Below, piece by piece: positions 35,564 to 44,700 of a stretch of 44,700 nucleotides of DNA. Under the pieces are notes generated by a model. The model had not been told where the DNA came from. It ran no database searches and saw nothing but the letters and a program-made list of their open reading frames with translations. The position numbers and the translations under genes are program-made. Position 1 is the first letter of the stretch, and each line of letters begins with the position of its first letter. Origin of the DNA: Fonsecaea monophora (Eukaryota > Ascomycota > Eurotiomycetes > Chaetothyriales > Herpotrichiellaceae); contig NW_019174107.1 in the NCBI RefSeq assembly GCF_001642475.1, positions 1 to 44,700 on the forward strand, written 5' to 3'.

Positions 35564-35575
35564 TTCCGACCGGAA
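35564..35575. promoter_or_regulatory. Perfect inverted repeat TTCCGACCGGAA
   Basis: TTCCG and CGGAA are exact reverse complements separated by AC. Core CCG/CGG triplets in inverted orientation with a fixed spacer are typical Zn2Cys6 binding sites. It lies 214-225 bp before the BVMO-3 start. Confidence 0.4.
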
Positions 35576-35788
35576 CCTCATCCGTCAGGTGATGAATGCA
35601 TATGAGTAGAGAATACAACAACACATAGGGATTGACGACCAGCATATACCGATCTAGAGGGTGTTTATAACTAAGAGCCGTGGTTCACAGACACTCACTC
35701 GTTAGTAAAGATATTGACAGGTTTTCTTTCATCCCCTTCTTGTACCAATTCTTCGTGTCTGGCCGTGACGGTAAGATCTATTGACAAG

Positions 35789-38629
35789 ATGCGCAAAGAG
35801 TATGAAGGCGTCCCGCTCCATACAAACGCCCAGGGCTACCATGTCCCAGACATTACCTACCGGGCACCCGAGAATCGCAGGGTCAAGGTCATCACCATCG
35901 GCGCGGGCTTTGCAGGCATCTTGATCGCGTACAAGTTTCAGAAAGAGCTCCAGAACGTGGAACTGGTCATTTACGAAAAGAACGGCGATATCGGGGGGAC
36001 GTGGCTTGAGAATCGATATCCGAACTGTGCTTGCGATGGTACATCTACCTACCTACCTACCTATCTATCTACCCCCATTCATTCGCACTTGTCCCTTGGA
36101 ACACTGTTGTGTGTATGGGAGTCTCGCGACTGACGATGCTGTAACACAGTTCCCAGCCATTCTTACACCTTTAATTTTGCTCTGAATGTAAGTTTCCCCC
36201 ACAGTCGATCACAGTGTCCGAATAACCAAGGTAACTAACCAAAATCCCCCCTTTCTCACACAGCCTTGGTGGCCCGAACTGTATGCCAAGAGTGAACATA
36301 TCTGGAAATACCTCGATCGGATCTGCAGAGCCTTTGATCTCCGCAAATACATGCACTTCAACACCCGCGTCGTCGAGGCCGTGTGGGATCACGAGGCCGG
36401 GAAATGGAATGTCAAGATCGAAAAGTCGTTTATCGACGGGTCGACAAAGATCATCGAAGATCAATGCGTACGTTTTGGTTTTCTTTTATCCCATTCCTTC
36501 TTCAATCGTGTTGACAGAAATGTCGCTAGGACGTCCTGCTACAAGCCTCAGGTCTGTTGAACAATCCCGTCGTCCCCAATATTGAGGGGATGGAGACTTT
36601 CAAGGGCAGAAAGGTCCACACGGCGCAGTGGCCGGATGATTATAATGAGGATGCATGGAAAGGCCAGACCATCGCCGTCATCGGTGCGGGCTCTTCAAGT
36701 GTCCAGACGACACCAGGGTATGTGTTCTTCACTCCCCCCGGGGAGTCTCTTCATCTTGTTGACCGTGACAGTCTTCAACCGCACGTCAAGAAACTCCATC
36801 TCTACGCCAAATCGCGCACGTGGCTCGCGTCTGCTCAGCCCGACAACCCGGTGAGTTTGTCCTCAGGACCAAGATTGAGAGGTGACAAGTCATACTGATG
36901 TATCTACTACTCGCAGCATCCTCCTGAATGTGAGCCTCCTGGGAAAGATCTTATGATCTTTGGAGTGATGGCCCGCTAACACCCTCACAGTCAGCAAGGA
37001 AGAGCAGCTCGAGTTTGCCACAGACATGAACAAGTTGCTCAAGCAGGCTCGCAGCTACGAAGTTGCGGTTCGTCCAACACACACGACCTTCTCTCACACC
37101 AGGAAAACGTGCTGACAATCTCCCCTTCCAATCTACAGGTCAACCAGATCTGGGGCGCCATGTTCAAGAACGCACCGCAGCAGGTGACGCTGCGCGAGCG
37201 AGCCCTGAAGAAGATGCAAGACCACCTCCGCAAGGACGGGCTGTTTGACAACCTCAAACCCGATTTTGCCGTTGGCTGTAGGAGGACGACACCGGTACGT
37301 ATCCTATCCCATACCATGACCCTCTTTCCTCCGTGTCCCCTTGCCCGTTGGTTTTCTTTGACAGATCCTGACGTCTCGATGTGTGTGTGTTTGTGTGATT
37401 GCAGGGCGTCAATTTCATGGAAGCCCTCAACAAAGACAATGTCGACGTGCATTTCACTGCCGTGACCAAGATCACCGAGGACGGGATCGTCGGCGCCGAC
37501 GGATCGGTCGTGACGGGACTCGACACGATCGTCTTCGCCACGGGCTTCGACACCACCTACGTGCCACGCTTCAAGATCGTCGGTCGCAACGGGGTGACGC
37601 TGCAGCAAAAGTTCACGCCGAACCCGGACTCGTATCTCGGTGTCGCCATTCCAGGTACGTCGTTGGTATAGCTGTTTACCAGCCAGCTGAAAAATTTCCA
37701 AAAGTCTATGCTAATCGCGGTGGGAACGAATTGGCAGATATTCCAAATTACCTGAGTAAGTCCGGACTCGTTCCTTGAAGACACCGTTGCAGACATAAAT
37801 CGCAATACTTGTTCATATACGTGTATGGAGGAGTGCTGATGTGGTCCCCCAGTGCTCTTTGGCCCGTCCTTCCCCGTCCTGGCCGGCTCCGTCACCGCCT
37901 CCCTCACCGCCGTGACCGACCTCGCCATAGCCATGGTGAAGAAGATCCAGGCCGAGAACCTCCGATCCATCAGCCCGCGCCAGGACGTCGTCGACCAGTT
38001 CGCCGAGCACACGCAGACGATGCTGCACGGGACCGTGTGGGAAGACGACTGTAACTCGTGGTACACGCGACGCGACGGACGCATCACCGCCGTCTGGCCA
38101 GGTATGTACACTATATGGGAAAGCATCGCCCCCCCTCGGTCTCAATTTTCAATGACTCTTTGAGAAGTTTTGAGAAACTGACCCTTTTCAGGTTCTGCGC
38201 TCCATTTCCAGGACGTGGTCCGCCACCCACGATGGGAGGACTATGATATTACCTACATGAACAAGGTCAGTAGTGGCCATCCATCTCCTTTTCCCCCGTA
38301 CTATCGTCTCCGTTCACACCTTGCACCTCTCCCTCGCTCGCTCGCTCGTTCGCTGATACGATAGTCGATATTTCCAGCTCAACATGTGGGAGTTCCTCGG
38401 CCGCGGATTCACCATGACCGAGCGAGACCCGGACGCAGACCTCGCGCCGTACATGACCCTCGACGCCCTCGACAAGGACTTTTACGACACCGACAAGACG
38501 CCCCTGCTGGAAGGCCCCGCGCCGACCATGGCCCAGGCGCGCGCAAAGTCGCTCGAGCATCCCGTCGATCCCATCACGGTCAATGGGGTGACGGTTCCGG
38601 TGCCGGTGGTGCAGAATGGTGGACACTAG
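35789..38629 (+). CDS. Flavin-containing Baeyer-Villiger-type monooxygenase (BVMO-3), 13 exons
   Basis: Exons: 35789-36038, 36150-36187, 36264-36467, 36530-36717, 36772-36850, 36917-36929, 36991-37067, 37139-37294, 37405-37654, 37738-37755, 37853-38101, 38192-38265 and 38378-38629. They total 616 codons, giving 615 aa. The FAD site is GAGFAG (38-43), the fingerprint FKGRKVHTAQW is at 188-198 (His194), and the NADPH site is GAGSSS (216-221). FATGF and the NSWYTRRDG region are intact. Exons 6 (13 nt) and 10 (18 nt) are micro-exons; leaving out exon 6 would shift the frame. It has a longer C-terminus than BVMO-1 and BVMO-2, with an extra Pro/Val-rich tail. Intron positions differ from the other two, so it is not a recent tandem copy. 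Confidence 0.92.
36045..36074. repeat. (CTAC)n/(CTAT)n tract in BVMO-3 intron 1
   Basis: Four-base tandem repeats directly after the donor site of the 111-bp intron. No function is suggested. Confidence 0.8.
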
Positions 38630-39199
38630 AGCCTTTCTTTCTTCGGTCTCTGTGGGGGGAGGGTATGGCTAAATGCCAGGTTGGGGGGTTGAATTCGTCC
38701 AGCACACAAACCCCGCGAGAGAGAGAGAGAGAGAGTCACCTCCAGGCTCTGTCTGGACTGGAGCCTCTCGGCGATTCCGTGATGCGATCACTCTTCTCTG
38801 TGAGTAGTGGTGGTGACGGGCGGCCGATCGAACCCTATCAGCAGTAGTAGACCGACTACATACATAGTTAGCGATTCAGGTAGTTCACACCAAACTCCCG
38901 AGGCTATCGGAATTTCTACTGTGATTATGCATGGTATACTAGTAGTATGGTGTGTGACTCAGTGACAACTCGGAAATAGACCAAGCAAAGCAGCTTCAAT
39001 TGGACTGTGGACATCCAAGATCCGGATTCCGAGACAGAGGCATATATATATGCCAGACACAAGCAAGTGTCAAGCACACGGGGAGCGTGTCTTGTCTGGA
39101 ATTGGCTTCGTACTAATAATTCTTGTCCATATTCATATTCTGCTGCTTCTAGAGTCTTTGCTTGGTATTTGTCCTTGGATCTCGAATAGCCGATACGCC
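38630..39199. promoter_or_regulatory. 3' end of BVMO-3 and upstream region of the MFS transporter
   Basis: Contains a (GA)n tract at 38717-38735 and ATTCCG at about 38775 near the BVMO-3 end. ATTCCGA lies on the minus strand at 38907-38913 and on the plus strand at 39026-39032, about 290 and 170 bp before the transporter start. A TATATATA run sits at about 39043-39050. No gene is seen. Confidence 0.45.
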
Positions 39200-41101
39200 A
39201 TGTCCACGGTGGAAGGGCACCACCAGGAGAAGACGACAGAGGGGACTCTGGTCCATGTCTCTGACTCCACTGGCCACGCGTCGCCGTTGCCGGAGCAGGG
39301 CGAGGATGATGGCTCCGCGCAGAACACGACGTATGAGAAGCTCCCCTTGAGCTACTACCTGACTCCCCAGTTTCTGGGAACGTTTCTGGCAAGATCCCAC
39401 ATACTCTCTGGTGTCTTTGTGATCTTGCTTGACATGTCAGCTAACCAAATGCGTTTCTGTTAGGCATTCGGAATCACCTGCAATGCCGGCTACTTTGGCT
39501 GGACCCTCGCGTCAAACAGTCTCACCGCCATCAACGAAGAACTCGGCCCCAGCGACAGCTACCTGTGGATCTCGCTGAGCTACACCCTGACCGCGGCGGT
39601 GGCGTGCCTCCTCTTCGGTCGCCTGTCCGACATCTTTGGTCGGCGCTGGTTCACCATCGGAGGAAACATTGTGGCTCTCGTCGGCGGTATTGTCGCTGCA
39701 ACCGCGCAGTCCATCGGCGCCATGATCGTCTCCAACGTCCTCCTGGGATTCTCGCAGCCTGTTCAACTCTCATATGCCACAGTCTTGCCGGAACTAGTGC
39801 CATTCAAGTATCGCGGGCTGACCAATGCGTATGCGTTGGCCGTCACCATTCCCGGCGCGGCCTTTGGACCGGTCATTGCAAAGGCGTTGATCTCTCACAC
39901 ACACGCCACGTGGCGTTGGAGCTACTATATCCACATCATTGTCACCTCGGTCGGTCTCCTCTTGATTGTGGCATTCTACTTCCCGCCAAAGTTCTCCATG
40001 CTCCAGGGGAATAGAAAGAGGTGGAATGTGGTCAAAACCCTCGATGTGGGAGGCATGCTCTTATTCATTGGCGGAATGGTCGTGTTCTTGATCGGTCTGA
40101 GCTGGGGAGGCGGGACGTATCCCTGGAGATCGGCACATGTCATCGCTACCATCGTCTGCGGGTTCCTGACCCTGGTTGCTCTGGTCGTGTATGAGGCTTA
40201 TGTGCCCAAACACCCCTTGATTCCTTTGAGCCTGCTCCGAAATCGCCAGTTCCTCCTCTTCTTGGTCGCGGGCTGCTCTGGCGGGATGATTTACTATTCC
40301 ATGGGAATCATGTGGCCTCTCATTGTCTCGGAGCTTTTTACCACCGACTTGGTCAGGCAGGGCTGGCTCGCCATGTCTTCAACTGGCGGGAACACACTGG
40401 GAAACGTCCTTTGCGGCCTGTTCTATGTCATGTTCCGTCGGATCAAGTGGCAACTTCTGATCGCCACGATTGGCATGACTGCCTTCATCGGCGCCATGGC
40501 ATCCACCACGCAATACAGCCAGACCAAGAGTATTGTCATCTCCATCATTGGGACCATATTTGCTGGCTTCGTGGAAGGGATCCCCACAATTTCGGTGCCC
40601 TACACGACAAACGCCGAGGACATTGGTCTCGCCGTTGGGGTTTTCCAGTCCATACGCGTCTGTGCGGGAAGCATTGCCATTGACGTCTACACGTCCATCT
40701 TATCTTCTCGAACCGCGAGTCTCGAGGCAAAGAACATCCCCAAGGCCGCGTTGGGGGCCGGACTCCCTGCTTCGTCGCTGCAAAGCCTCCTACAGGCGCT
40801 CGCTGCTGGTTCGCCTGCTGCACTCGCCACGGTGCCGGGCATGAATCCGGCCATCGAAGCCGCGGTGGCCGCGGCGCAAAAGTCGTCCTTCTCTGGGGCC
40901 GTGAAGATCGTGTTCCTCGTCACCATCGCCTTCGGCAGCCTAGGAATACTGGCCACACTCTTCCTCCAAGAGATTGACCACTTGTTCACAGACCAGGTTG
41001 CTCGGAAATTGTACAACCCAATCAAGAAGAAGACGGAGGATGCGGCCGCCGAAGCGATGGAGAAGGCGGTTGTGATACAGGAAGAAAACCGTGTCGGCTA
41101 A
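39200..41101 (+). CDS. MFS transporter, TRI12-like (DHA2-type efflux/siderophore family)
   Basis: Exons 39200-39388 and 39464-41101 give 608 aa. The intron begins GC rather than GT (see separate entry). After a hydrophilic N-terminus of about 50 residues come many hydrophobic segments, about 14 by eye. MFS motif A reads GRLSDIFGRRW, and LSYATVLPELVP with THATWRWSYYI are typical of the fungal trichothecene-efflux (TRI12) and siderophore transporter group. It is expected in the plasma membrane. In this setting it could export a toxic intermediate or end product, or take up the substrate; direction cannot be read from sequence. The C-terminal tail is charged and cytosolic. The 3' end converges with the regulator gene. 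Confidence 0.93.
39389..39463 (+). other. Non-canonical GC-AG intron in the MFS transporter
   Basis: The donor is GCAAGA and the acceptor TTAG, with a good CTAAC branch site about 25 bp upstream. Splicing here joins GTFL to AFGITCNAGYFGW in phase 0. The nearest GT donor (GTGTCT, about 39411) gives the wrong phase. GC-AG introns are a known minor class. Confidence 0.75.
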
Positions 41102-41596
41102 GACGGGGTGGCTTCACCTGTGGCCAGATATTGACTGCGTCGGCACCAGATTGCAGTGCTGTACTTCTGGCAGTCACACCGTCCGTCCGAAAGCAGTATA
41201 TGAACCGACAAAGCGGGAACGTTGAGCCCCAGCCTCTGATAGTCCTGTAGCTAGTAGCATACTTTCAAGCTGATGAAAAGGAGCTGTTTCTAGTTGGCGT
41301 CTTGTCTGTGCTTTGGCGATCAATCTCTCCGAGAGTCGAGCCTTCGACGTAGCGGGTAGATTCTGAAATAGTTCATTGCTGGAGCAATTAATACTACTCC
41401 TGAAAGCCGAGGTCGCAATGCTGATCGACCAGAACAGAACCCCCTGCTTGGATCGATCTAGGGCACTCGATACACCCAATCCCGTGGATGAATGGCACAT
41501 TTGGACCCGCGAGGGTGCTTCTGTGCCCTCTTGAAGTTCGTAGCCTGACATTCCCGAATCCCTGTGCGTGCCACTTGGAATTTCAAGATGTAGCGA
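41102..41596. other. Convergent 3' spacer between transporter and regulator
   Basis: No supported gene. A minus-strand frame (41174-41551) is open but lacks domain signals; it lies just past the regulator stop and is probably its 3' UTR. Confidence 0.35.
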
Positions 41597-44237
41597 TCAG
41601 AGGCCAAGGAGCTGTGGATCCCAATAATGTGCATCAAATGCTGGAGTGAACATCATGCGAACAGGACTGTCCTCGATCGCTCCAAAGCCAAAGTTTAAGC
41701 CATCCATTATGTCCATCGACGTGGAAGGGACTGCATCATTAAGCAATTTTCGGTTTACCGTGCCCTCCCCTGGCATCAACGGAACCTCAATGGCTGATTG
41801 AGTGGCATCCACAGATTGGCAGATGCGTTCGGCCGCCGCAATCACACGTTCCATTTTTTTCAGATTGAATCGTGCCAGGCGTAGACTGGGCGCTATGTCA
41901 TGTAGGACGTGAAGGGCGCGCCGGAAGGATTTCGATGCCTTCCAAAGACTCCCTTCGTCAGACTTTTGCTGGAGTAGAATACCGGTCAAGGCAATCAGAG
42001 CGCCAGTGACGTATACCACGCACGAATATCGTTGTAGATTTTCCGATGTCGAGGAGAACCAAAAGTCGTGAATTGTGTCAACCGTATCCTGGGCGATCTC
42101 GAGACAGGTGACAAGGTCTCGAGAGCGGAAATCAGAAGAGAGCAGGTCTTCTCGCCGGAGTTGTAGGCGCAGATGATTACATCGCTGTCTCAGACGAGGT
42201 AAGTGACCATCATTTCATAAGAGAATCAAGTTTGGCTTTCCATAGTCACATACCAGATGTAGGATTCGGGCCTGGCGCGAAGCGAATCCCGGCACATCCC
42301 CCTCTTTGTCGTCTGATTTAGATCGGTTCTTCCACTGCAGATGCGGCGGCAGTCTATCGCGCAGGTTCTCAATGCGGGCGTCCATGATGACAATAAATTC
42401 TTCATCCACAGGCCTGGTTGCATTGGCGCAAAATGTATGATCCCAGATTTCAGAGCTAAGTCGCGCCCATTTGATCGTGCAGTACAGGTAAGGGATACAT
42501 GAAGACAACGGCGATTCTTCAGGCAGTTGTTCCGTCCTCCCGATAACCCTGTCGTCGACGGCAGAAGGCACTTGGACTCTTGTTTCCAGGTCTCGAATCA
42601 GATAGGGCACACCGACAACCAGAGAAATGTTCCTTTCCAGGATATACAAAGACCAGAAGACCCTTTGCCGCATGTGGATCTCGAAAGGGCTGAAGTCTTC
42701 ATCCCTGTCTCCTTGATTATGAAGTCCGATCAGGTAAGAAACCCTCACCGCCTGACCTACCGCTTCATATGAGGCATTGTACTTTTCGGCATATAGCAGA
42801 TATGTGGCCTTGATCATAAGTGCTTGGATTGTGACCATATTCCCTTCCGCCAACAGCCCCGCGTGCGTGAGCAAATGGGATCCCTTCTCATGATGAGCCC
42901 ACCCAGGGATCGCGTCGCTGTCGGGACACGACTCTTGTAAGACCGCAAGCAAGGCGATGATGAGGTGAACCAGTGCTCCAAACCGGACCGTGTCAACGCT
43001 CGGCTGGTATGCGTCGGTTGCCCCAACATATTCCTCAAACTGAGCCAATGTTTGAGACTCGTTCAAGCAAGGATCTGCAGACTTTAGCATCATGTCCACA
43101 AGTTGGAGCAAGGGGGAATTTCAAGCATACAGTGGGGGTTCAACAGTTCAAAATATCTCTGCAATACCATTCTCACGGCTCCCACCCCATCATCAACTTC
43201 ATGGTTCAATGAGAGTCTTAAATCCTGCGTACAACATATAGGAATGCGTTCACGGTCGTAGAATGAGCATCTAGTGGAGGCCTGAGAATGCTGTGGTTGT
43301 TGGTCAGCAATATTGGGTAAATCCGTTGTGGGAAGATCGTGCGAAGCAGGTTCAGGCTCGTCGCCCTGGCTGGTATCCCAAGTCGGTACTTCGATTGGGA
43401 GGATCTGATTGACCAGAGCGCCGGCATCACTCGACAAAATGTCTGGACGGGCATGGTCAGGCATCTGGGCGCCGAACGAAGATGTCTGATCTCCAAGTTG
43501 ATCGGCTGTTTGTCTCATACCCGATTGCCTTCTCTGCTCCACCTCCCACTGTTGCTCAAGCCGCGCTATTCTTGTAAGAAGGTCAAGATGAGCGAGAGGA
43601 GGCTGCTGCGTCTTCTCTATCCCATGTGACATTTCTACCGGCATCAAGGGTGAGTTGAGGTGCGTTGGGGGGCTGGGTAGTAATTGAGGGGGGCTGGTGG
43701 ATTTCATCTCAGCGAGGTCGTCAAGCTCGGTCGACCTATATTCTTGTTGGCAAATTGACATCGTCGTCTCCGGACGAAGACTGGAAGGGTTCAAACTAAC
43801 GAGGTTGCTGGGCGTGCGTTCTTGAACGTCCTCCTTGTCCGAGGACCTTTTTTGTACTCACAGCGCAGCGAAGCCGCGCCACAGGAAGAGCATGGTCCGG
43901 GCTGTTCCCCAGAGCACTGGCAAGAGGTCAGTCATAGCTCGTCCACGATTTCCCAAGGGCTTTGTCAAACCTTGATCTTGCGTTTTTGACACTCTAGGCT
44001 GTTCCACAGTGAGATAGGGCCATTGTTCCTTGCGGGTGAAGAGACTTACCATGCTCGGGTGACATATTGTGAGCGTTTGGTGCCCGCGACTGGACGCTTC
44101 TGGCCTCGCGAATTGGTCCGACAGTGTTGTGTCGACGATGGCAAAGAGGACCGGGTCAAGAGGATGGTGTCTGGATCTGCATCTCCCAACGCCTCTCTTG
44201 TGCGTTCATCCATAATATTGTCTCTTAGATCATACAT
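41597..44237 (-). CDS. Zn2Cys6 fungal transcription factor with fungal-specific regulatory domain
   Basis: Exons in transcript order: 44237-44050, 43998-43971, 43916-43858, 43795-43131, 43074-42254 and 42184-41597. The product is 782 aa. The zinc cluster is C63-x2-C66-x6-C73-x7-C81-x2-C84-x6-C91 and is assembled from exons 1, 2 and 3, so no single exon shows it. A Gln/Glu-rich segment near residues 145-165 may be the dimerisation coil. The fungal_trans region starts around FELLNPHYPCLNES and includes RQRVFWSLYILERN and LHLRCNHLRLQL. It should be a nuclear regulator, probably of this cluster. The acceptor of intron 3 is uncertain: 43795 is used here, with 43807 as an in-frame alternative adding four residues. 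Confidence 0.88.
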
Positions 44238-44700
44238 CCAGGGAGCCACAGTAGATAGGGAGAGCAATTAACCCAAAGCTCGAGCAAGAACGGAATTCTG
44301 GGCGGACGCCTAGCGAAGATGGCCATAGGGGGTTTGCGGGGAGGGGAGTTCCCCCAAGTCGACCAAGTCTCGACCATATTGTAAACGGTAGTAGCGCTTG
44401 CCAAAGCAGCCTGGAGAGATGTGGGGGTTCAATAGAGATTCCAACGAAGCAGGAGAGTGTAGACTATGCATCCGGGGCATCTTACTTGACCCTGCTGGTG
44501 GTCGTTGTGTCTGGTGTTCGGAATTATTGCGTCCAGTTGTCGTGCAATGCGATTCCGATGGATGTCATCAGCATGTGACTGGCAGGAATGCCAAGGACGT
44601 GTAATGACCGTCACGCTAGTCCTCGGCCGAAGGCCTTCGGACTAGCGCCGGTAGGGCCCTGTAAATTACTCGAAGGTATATAGTCAGACGGTCCCCAGGA
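44238..44700. other. Upstream region of the regulator and right edge of the window
   Basis: ATTCCG on the minus strand lies at 44291-44296, about 55 bp before the regulator start. No gene was recognised further right. A GC-rich inverted repeat at 44615-44646 marks the last 90 bp. Confidence 0.4.
44615..44646. repeat. Inverted repeat with inner palindrome CCGAAGGCCTTCGG
   Basis: GCTAGTCC (44615-44622) and GGACTAGC (44639-44646) are exact reverse complements, and inside them CCGAAGGCCTTCGG (44627-44640) is a perfect 14-bp palindrome. It may be the end of a transposon that continues past the edge, or a stand-alone hairpin. No target-site duplication can be checked. Confidence 0.6.

Larger units (their letters stand above)
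34588..35788. promoter_or_regulatory. Divergent promoter region between epoxide hydrolase and BVMO-3
   Basis: About 1.2 kb without a supported gene. It begins with an AC/AG microsatellite next to the epoxide hydrolase start. It contains ATTCCG at 34908-34913, ATTCCGA at 35474-35480 and 35563-35569, the latter within a TTCCG-AC-CGGAA inverted repeat. Confidence 0.5.

Noticed and set aside
41174..41551. 125-codon minus-strand frame after the regulator stop
   Set aside because: No family resemblance; more likely 3' UTR, and joining it to the regulator would need an unsupported intron removing a good stop.
19304..44237. Backbone synthase (PKS, NRPS, terpene cyclase, DMATS)
   Set aside because: Looked for in all frames; no ketosynthase, adenylation or DDxxD-type motifs found inside the window.
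1..44700. CRISPR arrays, tRNA or rRNA genes
   Set aside because: Eukaryotic DNA with only short microsatellites; no spaced direct repeats or tRNA box A/box B cloverleaf was recognised by eye.

Overview
The window looks like nuclear DNA of a filamentous ascomycete (Pezizomycotina). It has many short GT-AG introns (about 41-132 bp), Zn2Cys6 and TRI12-type genes, and an AT-rich island that looks mutated by RIP (repeat-induced point mutation). The class cannot be fixed from sequence alone; a black-yeast (Chaetothyriales-like) origin is only a guess. All multi-exon models were built by hand. Each one closes with an intact frame and family motifs across the joins.

Left part, 1-2.5 kb: a TA-rich, CA/TG-poor, stop-saturated relic, probably a dead transposon. 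From 2.9 to 18.2 kb come ordinary genes: YTM1 (ribosome biogenesis), a 947-aa low-complexity fungal protein of unknown function, a hand-assembled minus-strand hypothetical gene divergent from a Mn superoxide dismutase that lacks a mitochondrial presequence, a class I SAM methyltransferase, and an M16 zinc metallopeptidase.

Right part, about 19.3-44.3 kb: a contiguous metabolic cluster. It holds two short-chain dehydrogenases, a cytochrome P450, three Baeyer-Villiger-type flavin monooxygenases (BVMO-1, -2, -3, with 6, 18 and 13 exons), an HSL-type alpha/beta esterase, an EHN-type epoxide hydrolase, a TRI12-like MFS transporter and a Zn2Cys6 regulator. No PKS, NRPS, terpene cyclase or other backbone synthase is present. 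The set fits stepwise oxidation and ring opening of an alicyclic, terpenoid, steroid or aromatic ketone: P450 hydroxylation, SDR oxidation to a ketone, BVMO conversion to lactone or ester, esterase or epoxide hydrolase opening, with uptake or export by the transporter. It could also be a tailoring cluster whose backbone gene lies outside the window. The substrate is unknown.

The hexamer ATTCCG, often ATTCCGA, recurs in the gene-free stretches of the cluster, including an exact 11-bp match (ATTCCGAGTGG) upstream of BVMO-1/esterase and of BVMO-2. It is a candidate site for the cluster regulator.
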